Below the pieces are notes generated by a model, which had not been told where the DNA came from, searched no databases, and was given only the letters and a program-made list of their open reading frames with translations. A program made the translations under genes and the position numbers. A stretch of DNA of 64,000 bases from Thermosulfidibacter sp. (lineage in GTDB: Bacteria > Thermosulfidibacterota > Thermosulfidibacteria > Thermosulfidibacterales > Thermosulfidibacteraceae). Below, one piece after another: positions 48,294-57,563 of this stretch (within the stretch, counting starts at the first letter, position 1; each line of letters begins with the position of its first letter). The stretch spans positions 1 through 64,000 of the forward strand of contig JAGDVO010000011.1 in NCBI GenBank assembly GCA_023269715.1, written 5' to 3'.

Positions 48294-49979
48294 ATGGGTA
48301 GGATTCCAGAAAATTATCTTCCACCAAGAGAATTGTGGCCGAGCTATAATTACCCAGACGAACTAAAACCATTTTTGAAGGAACCGACAAATATCGCTGA
48401 TATCCTCCTCGACCGCCACATAAGGGCTGGTTTAGAAAATTCACCAGCTATATACTTTGCAGGTAAAAAACTGACCTATGGAGAGGTCTATGAAGGAGCT
48501 AATAGAATAGCTAATGCTCTTAAAGAACTAGGAGTTGAACCACAGGACAGAATAGCCCTAAGAATGGTTAACTGCCCCGAAGCCATAATCGCAAATTTCG
48601 CAATAATGAAAGTGGGAGCAATCCCAGTTCCTACAAGTCCACTATGGTCCAAAGATGAAATAGGGTTTGTATTTAACAATGCTGAGGCTAAATATGCCTT
48701 TATAAGCTTCCCACTTCTTGAAGAAGCAGAGAAGGCAAAGGATGCTCTCAAGTACACGAAGGCTTTCATAGTTGTTGGCGGTAACCCTCAAGAAGTTGAA
48801 GCAAGAGGTCACATTCCCTTTAGCAAACTTCTTGAAAAAGGCTCAAGCGAAAGGGTTTGTGAGCCGATGTCACTCGATGATATAGGTGTGATCCTCTATA
48901 CTTCAGGTACGACAGGTTTTCCCAAAGGAGTAGCTCACTTCGTAAGAGAGGTAATTTCTAGTGCTTACCTTGTCAACAAATATGTATGGAGACTCGTACC
49001 TGGTGATGTGCTAGGTGGTAGTGCTCCTGTTTCATTTGCCGCAGGATACGGAACCTTTGCAATTATTCCATGGTTTGGTGGTGCAGCTATATCTCTGATA
49101 GGAAAATTTGAACCAGACATCCTTATGGAAGATATACAGAAGAATCGTGTAACTGTTCTCACAGGACTACCGACAGCTTACAGAAGGCTACTCCAGATGC
49201 CCAACTTTGATCAGTACGATATAAGCTCACTAAGGATGTGCACAAGTGGTGGAGATGCTCTAGGAGTTGAAACATACAAGGCTTGGTTAGACAAGACTGG
49301 TCTCCCGATATACGAAGGTCTTGGAGCTACAGAAATGGTCCATCTAATCACATCTAACGCGGTTAACATGAAGGCCAAACCTGGTTCAATAGGTATAGCA
49401 ATACCCGGATATGACATAAAAGTTCTAACAGACGACGGAAAAGAATGCGTTCCAGGAGAAATAGGTAAACTTACCGTTCTCGGACCTACAGGACCACTTT
49501 ACTGGAAACCTTATGAGGATAATAATAGATTATTAGAAGAACAGAAGAAGGCTGTAGTTGATGGCAGAATAAGACTTGGTGATGCTGTCTACATGGACGA
49601 AGACGGTTACTACTTCTTCGTCTCAAGAGAATCAGATATGATAAAGAGCTCTGGTTACAGAATAGGTCCAGGAGAAGTGGAAGAAGCACTGAAGAAACAT
49701 CCAGCAGTAAAAGATGCAGGTGTCATCGGTTCTCCAGATCCAATACGTGGCGAAATAGTAAAAGCCTTCATTGTTTTGAAAGAGGGGTATACTGGAAGTG
49801 AAAATTTGGCAAGAGAAATAGTCGAATCTTGTAAAGAGTACATAGCTATATATAAACTCCCGAGAGCTGTAGTATTCTGCCAGGAATTACCTGTGACACC
49901 AACCGGTAAGGTACTAAGAAGAACGCTCAAAGAATGGGACAAAGAGGAAAGATACCCAACGATAAGAATATCACAATAA
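48294..49979 (+). CDS. Acyl/aryl-CoA ligase (AMP-forming, benzoate-CoA-ligase-like)
   Basis: A 561-residue adenylate-forming enzyme that activates a carboxylic acid to its CoA ester. Motifs: LYTSGTTGFPKGVAH (ATP loop, about residue 202), GLGATEM, GRIRLGDAVYMDEDGY and the C-terminal catalytic Lys in TPTGKVLRR. The sequence is nearest in style to benzoate/2-aminobenzoate-CoA and medium-chain ligases; the substrate is not certain. AAGGAGGT precedes the ATG, and it stands alone between a divergent operon and a terminator. Confidence 0.82.
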   Translation: MGRIPENYLPPRELWPSYNYPDELKPFLKEPTNIADILLDRHIRAGLENSPAIYFAGKKLTYGEVYEGANRIANALKELGVEPQDRIALRMVNCPEAIIANFAIMKVGAIPVPTSPLWSKDEIGFVFNNAEAKYAFISFPLLEEAEKAKDALKYTKAFIVVGGNPQEVEARGHIPFSKLLEKGSSERVCEPMSLDDIGVILYTSGTTGFPKGVAHFVREVISSAYLVNKYVWRLVPGDVLGGSAPVSFAAGYGTFAIIPWFGGAAISLIGKFEPDILMEDIQKNRVTVLTGLPTAYRRLLQMPNFDQYDISSLRMCTSGGDALGVETYKAWLDKTGLPIYEGLGATEMVHLITSNAVNMKAKPGSIGIAIPGYDIKVLTDDGKECVPGEIGKLTVLGPTGPLYWKPYEDNNRLLEEQKKAVVDGRIRLGDAVYMDEDGYYFFVSRESDMIKSSGYRIGPGEVEEALKKHPAVKDAGVIGSPDPIRGEIVKAFIVLKEGYTGSENLAREIVESCKEYIAIYKLPRAVVFCQELPVTPTGKVLRRTLKEWDKEERYPTIRISQ

Positions 49980-49987
49980 TTATAAGA

Positions 49988-50023
49988 GTGGGAAGTAGCC
50001 CCTACTTTAGGGTTACTTCCCAC
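49988..50023. terminator. Bidirectional terminator between CoA ligase and trmB
   Basis: Arms of 14 bases (49988-50001, 50010-50023) with one wobble pair form a hairpin; the trmB stop codon lies within the 3' arm. Confidence 0.7.
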
Positions 50024-50810
50024 CACCAACCAAAACCCTTAAAAAAGGCGGTAAAACTTCACCACAGGTATTAAGCGAAGTGAGATAGTCGTCTTCAATC
50101 TTAAAGTAGTACACGAAACTAAAGTTTTTCTCAGCATAAAGATAGGAAACTATTCTTTTCGAACTTTCACCATGAAAAGTTTCCATCCTTTTTAAAACTA
50201 TGTTATTTTCACGTACGAATTCTACTTCTTCAAACCTACCCTCTAAACTTATCAATGCTGGATCATAATGGGTACCATTAAAACCCCTATTAACAAAACG
50301 AAATAACTTGAAGCTTCTACCCAAAGAGGACCACTTCCTCGTGTACTTTGTTTTGACATCCAAAGACCAATCTAGCAAATAGAAGCAACTCGAACTGGTA
50401 AAAGCTCTTTCAATCTCCTTAGCGTACTCATCATGATCCGTCGCTATATAGACTTCACCACTAACCCTACTTGCAAGGATCCTAACGAACTCATCATTTA
50501 TAAGTCTCCTAGAAGGAACTTTCGGCCAGGGATCGGGAAATAGAATGTAAAGCTTCTTTATAGTCCCTGGAGCATTCATGTACTTAACGAAAAAATAACC
50601 ATCAACCTTGATAAGACTGACCTTCTTCTCTTTAAGACGTGATCTTGCTTTGTCGAAAGAAAAGTTAGATATATCTACGCCAAAAACCCTTATCGCTTCA
50701 CTTTCAGCTAAAAAACTTAAGAACTCCCCATACCCAAAACCTATCTCTACCACCTTGGGCAAAAAGTCCAAGTTCCTTTCCATGTATTCCCTAGGAGTCA
50801 ACAATTCCAT
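50013..50810 (-). CDS. trmB: tRNA (guanine-N7)-methyltransferase with C-terminal extension
   Basis: Methylates G46 of tRNA with S-adenosylmethionine. The SAM fold starts VVEIGFGYGEFLSFLA and the TrmB signature FPDPWPKVPSRRL is present, with DHDEYA after it. At 265 residues it is about 60 longer than E. coli TrmB, owing to a C-terminal extension. ATG 50810 is the likely start; an upstream frame extension overlaps the preceding gene. Confidence 0.87.
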   Translation of the reverse strand: MELLTPREYMERNLDFLPKVVEIGFGYGEFLSFLAESEAIRVFGVDISNFSFDKARSRLKEKKVSLIKVDGYFFVKYMNAPGTIKKLYILFPDPWPKVPSRRLINDEFVRILASRVSGEVYIATDHDEYAKEIERAFTSSSCFYLLDWSLDVKTKYTRKWSSLGRSFKLFRFVNRGFNGTHYDPALISLEGRFEEVEFVRENNIVLKRMETFHGESSKRIVSYLYAEKNFSFVYYFKIEDDYLTSLNTCGEVLPPFLRVLVGGGK

Positions 50811-51105
50811 ACTGCCTAAGTAACCTCCTTGGCAAACTGACCTTACTGAAAACAACAAAATCCTTTATCCTTGAAGCCATATCAATGAGTATACCCTCAA
50901 TGAGAGATCCGTCAACAAAATAACTGGAATTTATAAGACTTATAAGAATATCTCTTTTTCTATCCACCACTTTGATCAGTATATCAAAGGTATCCACCTT
51001 AAGCTCAATTATGTAACCACCCTTACCATCACTATACAGTGGACCGAGAGAAGACAAAATATCCAGTATGTCTTCACTTTTTCCAACTACTATGATATGA
51101 GACAT
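50791..51105 (-). CDS. Hypothetical protein
   Basis: A 104-residue protein (MSHIIVVGKSEDILDIL) with alternating beta and alpha segments and no cysteines. I do not recognise its family. The start at 51105 is uncertain, as no clear ribosome site exists. It overlaps trmB by 20 bases and runs divergently from ftsY, whose start is 33 bases away. The compact overlap suggests it is a real gene co-transcribed with trmB. Confidence 0.5.
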   Translation of the reverse strand: MSHIIVVGKSEDILDILSSLGPLYSDGKGGYIIELKVDTFDILIKVVDRKRDILISLINSSYFVDGSLIEGILIDMASRIKDFVVFSKVSLPRRLLRQYGIVDS

Positions 51106-51138
51106 GACGACTTCTAAGAATAACAGGAGGATTATCAA

Positions 51139-53094
51139 TTGTCAATAGATAAAAAAACTTTAGAAAAAGAAATTGATAAACTTAAGAAAGGTTTAAAAAA
51201 GAGAGAGAAAAAGAGTATACTATGCTACAAAATATTAAAAGATAATTTCGAACATTTATACCCAGAAGTTTTTAGTGAAGTAATTGAAGCTAATATAGAT
51301 GAGTATAATTTCATCAACAAAATAAAAGAACTACCATCAGATATAGCTAAACTAATACTTGCTAAAAAGATTGCTAAAAACTTAATAGAGTCCAACGAAT
51401 ACAAAAAAGCTTTAGATATAATGAGGCAAGTAGAAAAAATACAAGATAAAGAACTATACTTACTAATAGGAAAATGTTTCTATGAACTAAAGAACTTTAA
51501 TGAAGCCAAAAAATACCTCGAAAAAATAAAAGATGATCGAGACAAAGAAACTTTAAAAATTTTAGCAGAAACATATTCAGAATTAGGTAAATCAAAAGAA
51601 GCTGGTAGTTTGTTCGTAAAAATTGGAGATATAGACAGAGCTATAAAAGAATTCCTAAAGGACAACAGTATAGATAAAATTATGGAATACGCAGAAAAAG
51701 CAAGTGATGAGTTAAAATTAGAAGTTATAGACTATCTTATAAAGAAAGGACTAATAGGTAAAGCAAAACATATAGAAGAAAACATCAAATCCGAGAGTCT
51801 AAGAACAATAGCTAAAGCAAAAATAGAGTATAATACAGAAGGAATAGTGCAAGATGTGAATAAACTGAGAGAAATATTAAAAGAGGCTAAATATAATAAA
51901 GATCTCATTAACATGATAATATCTACATATACAAAAACTAGGAGATACAAAGAAGCAATTGAATTAGCAGAAAAATATAAAGACATTTCATTTAGTGATA
52001 ATTCGATAAAACTAAATATAGCTATTTCTTTAAAAGAAACAGGAAATGAATTACAAGCAACAAAAATTCTGGCAACCTTAATAAATTCAGAACTAAAAAG
52101 CAATGTAAAAGAACTGCTAACAGAAATAAAGAATACTACAAAATCGGATGAAGTAAAAGAACTATGCGAAATAGTATTAAAAGAAGATAGTTTCATAAAA
52201 TCACTAAAAAATAAATTATTCAAAAGCAAGAACTTCATATCTGAGAAAATTTCGAGTATATTTGGTGAAAGAGCTGAAATTGACAGTGATACAATAGATC
52301 AGATAGAAGAGATGCTTATCTCATTTGATATAAGTTACAATGTAGTAAATAAGATAATAAATGAACTCAAGAAGGACATAAATTCAAAAAATGTAAAAAC
52401 TAAAGAAGATATCAAAAAATTCATAAAAGATAAAATTTACGGAATTTTAAAACCGAGAGAGGGAAAACTAAATCTAAAAAACAAACCTTCAATAATACTA
52501 GTAGTAGGAGTGAATGGAACAGGAAAAACAACAACCATAGCAAAACTGGGATATCTCCTAAAAAAACAGAACTTAGAGGTCCTTTTTTCAGCTGGGGATA
52601 CCTTTAGAGCTGCAGCAATTGAACAGCTAGAAGCATGGGGAAATAGAATAGGGATCACTACTATAAAACAAAAGCAGGGATCTGACCCAGGAGGAGTAGT
52701 ATACGATAGTATAAACATAGCCATATCGAAAAACTATGACGTTGTAATAATCGATACAGCAGGACGTCTACACACAAAAGAAAATTTAATGGAAGAACTC
52801 AAAAAGATAAGAAGAGTTATAGAAAAATTAACGAACAGAGAACCCGACGAAATCCTACTTGTACTCGATGCTCTTACAGGTCATAACGCAATAAATCAGG
52901 CAAAGTACTTTAAAGAAGCAATAAACATAACTGGAATAATCTTAACAAAACTTGATAGCACGGCGAAAGGTGGTATAATAGTTAGCATAGCGGACAAATT
53001 TGATATACCTATAAAATTTATCGGTACCGGAGAGAAGATTGAAGATCTTGAACCTTTTGATGCTCATAAGTTTGTTGACGCTCTCTTTGACTGA
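51139..53094 (+). CDS. ftsY: Signal recognition particle receptor FtsY fused to an N-terminal TPR-like domain
   Basis: FtsY docks the SRP-ribosome complex at the membrane. The last 300 residues are a standard NG GTPase: P-loop GVNGTGKT at 457-464, DTFRAAAIEQL, DTAGR at 539, TKLD at 603-606 and the ending DLEPFDAHKFVDALF. The first 350 residues are unlike the usual acidic A domain: they form tandem helix pairs of TPR type, for example LYLLIGKCFYELKNFNEAKK, ILAETYSELGKSKEA and IAISLKETGNELQATK, and are rich in Lys and Glu. This part is also more AT-rich than neighbours. The start is TTG 51139 with GGAGG eight bases upstream. Confidence 0.9.
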   Translation: MSIDKKTLEKEIDKLKKGLKKREKKSILCYKILKDNFEHLYPEVFSEVIEANIDEYNFINKIKELPSDIAKLILAKKIAKNLIESNEYKKALDIMRQVEKIQDKELYLLIGKCFYELKNFNEAKKYLEKIKDDRDKETLKILAETYSELGKSKEAGSLFVKIGDIDRAIKEFLKDNSIDKIMEYAEKASDELKLEVIDYLIKKGLIGKAKHIEENIKSESLRTIAKAKIEYNTEGIVQDVNKLREILKEAKYNKDLINMIISTYTKTRRYKEAIELAEKYKDISFSDNSIKLNIAISLKETGNELQATKILATLINSELKSNVKELLTEIKNTTKSDEVKELCEIVLKEDSFIKSLKNKLFKSKNFISEKISSIFGERAEIDSDTIDQIEEMLISFDISYNVVNKIINELKKDINSKNVKTKEDIKKFIKDKIYGILKPREGKLNLKNKPSIILVVGVNGTGKTTTIAKLGYLLKKQNLEVLFSAGDTFRAAAIEQLEAWGNRIGITTIKQKQGSDPGGVVYDSINIAISKNYDVVIIDTAGRLHTKENLMEELKKIRRVIEKLTNREPDEILLVLDALTGHNAINQAKYFKEAINITGIILTKLDSTAKGGIIVSIADKFDIPIKFIGTGEKIEDLEPFDAHKFVDALFD

Positions 53095-53683
53095 AAAAAT
53101 TCTGGCTAAAACTATCTGCTTCATGAGAGACGATACAATCGTATGTTACCAAAAAGAATCTCCAAACTACCAAAAGGGTTTTACAACCAGCAAAAAAGAG
53201 ATTGAAAAGTTGATAAGGGAAAAGGCATTAAAAATAGGAGTAAACCCTGATCTAGCCGTGAAAATAGCCTATTACGAATCGAGGCTTAACCAAAGTGCAA
53301 TAAGCTCAAAGGGAGCTATAGGTGTAATGCAGATCATGCCTCATACAGCAAGGGAACTAGGCATAAATCCCTACGATCTCCACGAAAATATAGAGGGTGG
53401 TCTCCGTTATTTCAAAATGTTACTTGAAAGATTCGGAAATGACATAAAACTTGCCCTTGCAGCTTATAATGCTGGACCTAATAGTGTGAAAAAATTTGGT
53501 GGTACCCCACCCTATAAAGAAACTATAAACTATGTAGCAAATATAAGTGGAAGTCCTACTAGTGAACTCACTACCCGAAAGGGAGTTAAAAAGAATAACG
53601 CCCTTAAAGAAACAAAGGTAAGAAAGGTGGCAATAAAGGTAAATGTAGCTGAAGAGGGGATAATAATAACGAACAGAGAATGA
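53039..53683 (+). CDS. Lytic murein transglycosylase (SLT domain)
   Basis: Cleaves peptidoglycan in the periplasm. The 214-residue protein has a signal peptide (MKILNLLMLISLLTLSLTEK, cleaved near ILA-KT) and an SLT domain with the catalytic Glu80 in AYYESRLNQ, GAIGVMQIMPHTAREL and ALAAYNAGPNSVKK. Start TTG 53039 has GGAG six bases upstream; the whole signal peptide is read out of frame over the last 56 bases of ftsY. The C-terminal tail is basic and of unknown role. Confidence 0.88.
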   Translation: MKILNLLMLISLLTLSLTEKILAKTICFMRDDTIVCYQKESPNYQKGFTTSKKEIEKLIREKALKIGVNPDLAVKIAYYESRLNQSAISSKGAIGVMQIMPHTARELGINPYDLHENIEGGLRYFKMLLERFGNDIKLALAAYNAGPNSVKKFGGTPPYKETINYVANISGSPTSELTTRKGVKKNNALKETKVRKVAIKVNVAEEGIIITNRE

Positions 53684-54669
53684 AAAAGGTGAAGGACATA
53701 GGAGAAAAGGGAGTAATAGAGTTTATATCCTCTAAAAGTACGGTAGAAAATACCCTCTTAAAAGTAGGAATAGGAGATGACTGTGCTGTATTCTCTATTT
53801 CCTGTGATTTCGATATGCTAGTTACAACTGATATGCTTGTAGAAGGGACACATTTTCTACTACCCCAGTTCGATCCCAAAGGAATAGGATCAAAAGCTAT
53901 ACTCTCGAATATAAGCGATATAGCTGCGAACGGTGGGATCCCCATCTTTGCAACCATATCGATTGGATTAAATCCCGAGCTACCGCTTGAAACCTTTGAA
54001 AGAATTGTAGAAGGCATCACAGAGTTTGCAAAGAAATACAAGGTATCAATAATAGGAGGAGATACAGTAAGAAGCGAAAAGATTGTGATATCCATAAGTC
54101 TAATCGGGACATCACCTAAGGATAAATTCGCACTGAGAAGTAGAGCAAAACCAGGTGAATATTTATTTGTCACAGGGGATATTGGCGCATCAGCGATAGG
54201 TCTTGAAGCTATCATCGAAGGTTATGATAAAGATCTTTTTGCAAATTTTATAAAGAGACATTACGAACCGGATATAAAGGTTGAGTTTGCCAACCTACTT
54301 GTGAAGGAAAACCTAGTAAGTAGTATGATAGACATAAGCGATGGCCTTGTGAAAGATGCAGGCAGAATAGCCGAAAGTAGTTGTGTAGCTATCATATTTG
54401 AAAAGGACTTTATCCCTGTTCCAGAATTGAGAAAAGAGGTAAGAGCAATCTTAAAAAGGGAACCTATTGAATACTCTCTTTTTGGTGGTGAAGATTACGA
54501 ACTCCTATTTACGGCAAAGAAGGGAAAAGAGAGTGAAATAATCGAACTTGCAGAAAAGCTAAATATTAAAATAAGTAAAATAGGGTTCACAGAAACGGGA
54601 AAGGGATTATATATAGAAGAGGGAAATAAAAGAGTACCCATAGAGTTTATGGGATTTGAGCACTTTTGA
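53680..54669 (+). CDS. thiL: Thiamine-monophosphate kinase
   Basis: Phosphorylates thiamine monophosphate to the diphosphate coenzyme used by KorB and IorA. The 329-residue protein has GIGDDCAVF, TTDMLVEGTHF, AILSNISDIAANGG, IGGDTVRS, MIDISDGLVKDAGRIA and FGGEDYELLF. Its start overlaps the transglycosylase stop (ATGA). Confidence 0.95.
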   Translation: MKKVKDIGEKGVIEFISSKSTVENTLLKVGIGDDCAVFSISCDFDMLVTTDMLVEGTHFLLPQFDPKGIGSKAILSNISDIAANGGIPIFATISIGLNPELPLETFERIVEGITEFAKKYKVSIIGGDTVRSEKIVISISLIGTSPKDKFALRSRAKPGEYLFVTGDIGASAIGLEAIIEGYDKDLFANFIKRHYEPDIKVEFANLLVKENLVSSMIDISDGLVKDAGRIAESSCVAIIFEKDFIPVPELRKEVRAILKREPIEYSLFGGEDYELLFTAKKGKESEIIELAEKLNIKISKIGFTETGKGLYIEEGNKRVPIEFMGFEHF

Positions 54670-54676
54670 GGTGGAG

Positions 54677-55411
54677 ATGGAATTATTAGATCTTGTGAAA
54701 AAAATAGAAGAATCAAAAAACATAGTGGTCTTAACTGGAGCTGGAATTTCACATGAAAGTGGTATACCAACCTTCAGAGGCAAGGATGGTTTATGGGAAA
54801 AGTACAAGCCTGAAGAGCTTGCAACCCCCTGGGCATTTGAAAAAAATCCCAAGCTTGTATGGGAATGGTATAACTATAGGAGAGAAATTATAGCAAAGGC
54901 AAAACCTAATGAGTGCCACTATCTGATAGCAGAACTTGAAAAAGAAAAGGATCTAACCCTAATAACCCAAAACATAGATGGATTACACGAATTAGCGGGT
55001 AGTAGAGACATTATAGAACTACACGGAAATATATGGAGAGTAAAATGCACGAAATGTAGTTATAAAGAGATAAACAGGGATGTACCATTAAAGGAGATAC
55101 CACCAAAATGTCCCAAGTGCGTAGGCCTATTAAGACCAGATGTAGTATGGTTCGGAGAACCACTCCCAACTGAGGAGTTAAATGACGCCATGGAACTATC
55201 GGCAAAATGCGATCTATTCATTGTTATAGGAACTTCACTGGTAGTTCAACCAGCGGGATCCTTGCCGTTTATAGCTTTGGAAAACAGGGCATTTGTGGTT
55301 GAGGTAAATCCAGAAGAGACTATACTATCGCAAAGGGCACACTTATTTTTTAAAATGAAGGCAGTTGAATTTGCGAGGAGATTTAAAGAAGTTTGGAAGG
55401 AATTATGTTAA
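54677..55411 (+). CDS. NAD-dependent protein deacylase, Sir2 family
   Basis: Removes acyl groups from lysines using NAD. The 244-residue protein has GAGISHESGIPTFRG, TQNIDGLHELAG, the catalytic His in IELHGN, a zinc site CTKCSY and CPKC, and RPDVVWFGEPLP. ATG 54677 is taken as start; a TTG at 54656 lies inside thiL. Overlaps the next gene by seven bases. Confidence 0.93.
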   Translation: MELLDLVKKIEESKNIVVLTGAGISHESGIPTFRGKDGLWEKYKPEELATPWAFEKNPKLVWEWYNYRREIIAKAKPNECHYLIAELEKEKDLTLITQNIDGLHELAGSRDIIELHGNIWRVKCTKCSYKEINRDVPLKEIPPKCPKCVGLLRPDVVWFGEPLPTEELNDAMELSAKCDLFIVIGTSLVVQPAGSLPFIALENRAFVVEVNPEETILSQRAHLFFKMKAVEFARRFKEVWKELC

Positions 55412-57555
55412 CCAAAACCAAAATAGAGGAAAAGATAGAGAGAATAAAGGAAATACTGGCTAATAACTATCCGAAAGAAGACCTTTCTATAATCGATAAG
55501 GCCTTTGAAATCGCGAGTAAAGCTCACGAAGGACAAAAAAGAGCTTCTGGTGAACCTTACATAACCCATCCAGTTGAAGTAGCCCTTACACTAGCAGAAA
55601 TGAAAATGGATCCAGAAACGGTAGCTGCTGGTTTACTCCACGATGTCCTTGAAGATTCAGGAGTATCAAAGGAAACACTCGAAAACACCTTTGGTAAAGA
55701 CATAACCTTCTTAGTGGAGAGCGTCACAAAACTAAGCAAAATAGAAGCGAAAAGTCCTTTACAAAGGGAGGTAGAGCCTCTTAGGAAAATGTTACTAGCG
55801 ATGGCTCAGGATATAAGAGTGATCATAATAAAACTTGCAGATAGACTACACAATATGAGAACTCTGCATTACATCCAAAAGGAAGAAAAGAGAAAAAGAA
55901 TAGCTCAAGAAACACTTGATATATACGCTCCAATAGCCCATAGATTCGGCCTTGCAAGGATAAAGTGGGAGCTAGAAGATCTGGCCTTTAAAGAACTCAA
56001 CCCAAGTATGTACAGATATATAGAAACTCATGTAGCGAAAAGTAGAGAGGAAAGAGAGAGATTAGTAAATGAACTTATAGAGTTTGTTAAAAAGAGGCTG
56101 GAAGAAAAGGGCATAAAGGCCCATGTAGAAGGAAGACCTAAACACTTCTACAGTATATACAAAAAGATGGTTGAAAGCAACCTATCATTTGAAGAGCTTT
56201 ATGATCTTATAGCCCTCAGAATAATAGTAAATACCGTAGATGAATGCTACATAGTGTTAGGTATAATCCATTCTCTGTGGCCACACATTCCAGGTAGATT
56301 CAAGGACTACATAGCTATGCCAAAACCGAACATGTATCAATCCTTACACACAACTGTAGTTGGGCCCAAAGGTGAAAAGATAGAATTCCAGATAAGAACT
56401 TGGGAGATGCATAGGGTAGCAGAAGAAGGAATAGCAGCACACTGGAAGTACAAAGAAAAGATCAAAGAGGTAAGAGAAGAAGATAAGGTCTACAGCTGGT
56501 TGAGAAGAGTTATTGAAATGGATAAAGATGTTGACAACTATAAGGAGTTTATAAAAAATCTAAAATTAGACCTCTTCCCAGAAAAGATATATGTCTTTAC
56601 TCCAAAGGGTGATATTCTAACACTCCCAAAGGGGGCCACAGCCTTAGACTTTGCCTATGCAATTCACACAGAAGTAGGACACCACTGTGCAGGAGCAAAA
56701 GTCGACGGTAGACTTGTTCCTCTAGATTACGAACTCAAATCTGGAGAAAAGATTGAGATAATAACAAGTCCACATCAAAAGCCAAGTAAAGATTGGCTAA
56801 GAATTGTAAAAACATCGAGAGCAAGAATAAAGATACTTGCATGGATAAGAGCACAGGAAAAAGAACAAGCCATAGAAACTGGTAAAAATCTTCTCTCTAG
56901 AGAACTAAAAAAGAGAAAACTGGCTTTAGGTAATCTTATGGAAGAAGGTAAACTCCAGGAAATAGCAACTCAACTAGGGTATAATAATGTAAATGATCTC
57001 TTTATAGGGATGGGTTTAGGGAAGATCTCTATACAATCGGTATTAAATAAAATAATAGAACCCCAAGAAAAACCTAAGAAGGAAAAAACAAAAGAAAGGA
57101 GCAAACCAAGTTTACTTATCTCAATCGGAGGTATGGAGAATATATCGGCAAGATTTGCAAAGTGCTGTACACCTATACCAGGAGACCCAGTTATAGGTTA
57201 CATAACCAAAGGTAAAGGTATAACTGTACATAGAAAGGACTGTCCAATGATAAACACATCAAAACTGGATCCTGAAAGGATAATAGACGTAGAATGGCAT
57301 ATCCCGACAAAACAAAGACCTTCATTACCTGTCAAGATAAAAGTGGAAACTATAGATCAACCAGGAATGTTAGCAAAAATTACCACAGTAATGTCACAGG
57401 AAAATGTGAACATAGAAAGTGCTATCGTAAAAACAACAAGTGACAAGAGAGCCTATCTAGAGTTCGTAATAGATGTCACAGGAAAAGACCATCTAACAAA
57501 GGTCCTTAACCAGATCCAAAAAATAGATGGCATTTTGTTAGTGGAAAGAATGTAG
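55405..57555 (+). CDS. rel: (p)ppGpp synthetase/hydrolase of the RelA/SpoT family
   Basis: Controls the stringent response. The 716-residue protein has an HD hydrolase domain (HEGQKRASGEPYITHPVEVA, LLHDVLEDSG), a synthetase domain (GRPKHFYSIYKKM, RFKDYIAMPKPNMYQSLHT), a TGS domain (VFTPKGDILTLPKGATALDF), a zinc-finger-like region with AKCCTPIPGD and a C-terminal ACT domain. The intact HD motif suggests both activities. AAGGA precedes ATG 55405. Confidence 0.95.
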   Translation: MLTKTKIEEKIERIKEILANNYPKEDLSIIDKAFEIASKAHEGQKRASGEPYITHPVEVALTLAEMKMDPETVAAGLLHDVLEDSGVSKETLENTFGKDITFLVESVTKLSKIEAKSPLQREVEPLRKMLLAMAQDIRVIIIKLADRLHNMRTLHYIQKEEKRKRIAQETLDIYAPIAHRFGLARIKWELEDLAFKELNPSMYRYIETHVAKSREERERLVNELIEFVKKRLEEKGIKAHVEGRPKHFYSIYKKMVESNLSFEELYDLIALRIIVNTVDECYIVLGIIHSLWPHIPGRFKDYIAMPKPNMYQSLHTTVVGPKGEKIEFQIRTWEMHRVAEEGIAAHWKYKEKIKEVREEDKVYSWLRRVIEMDKDVDNYKEFIKNLKLDLFPEKIYVFTPKGDILTLPKGATALDFAYAIHTEVGHHCAGAKVDGRLVPLDYELKSGEKIEIITSPHQKPSKDWLRIVKTSRARIKILAWIRAQEKEQAIETGKNLLSRELKKRKLALGNLMEEGKLQEIATQLGYNNVNDLFIGMGLGKISIQSVLNKIIEPQEKPKKEKTKERSKPSLLISIGGMENISARFAKCCTPIPGDPVIGYITKGKGITVHRKDCPMINTSKLDPERIIDVEWHIPTKQRPSLPVKIKVETIDQPGMLAKITTVMSQENVNIESAIVKTTSDKRAYLEFVIDVTGKDHLTKVLNQIQKIDGILLVERM

Positions 57556-57563
57556 ACTCAACA

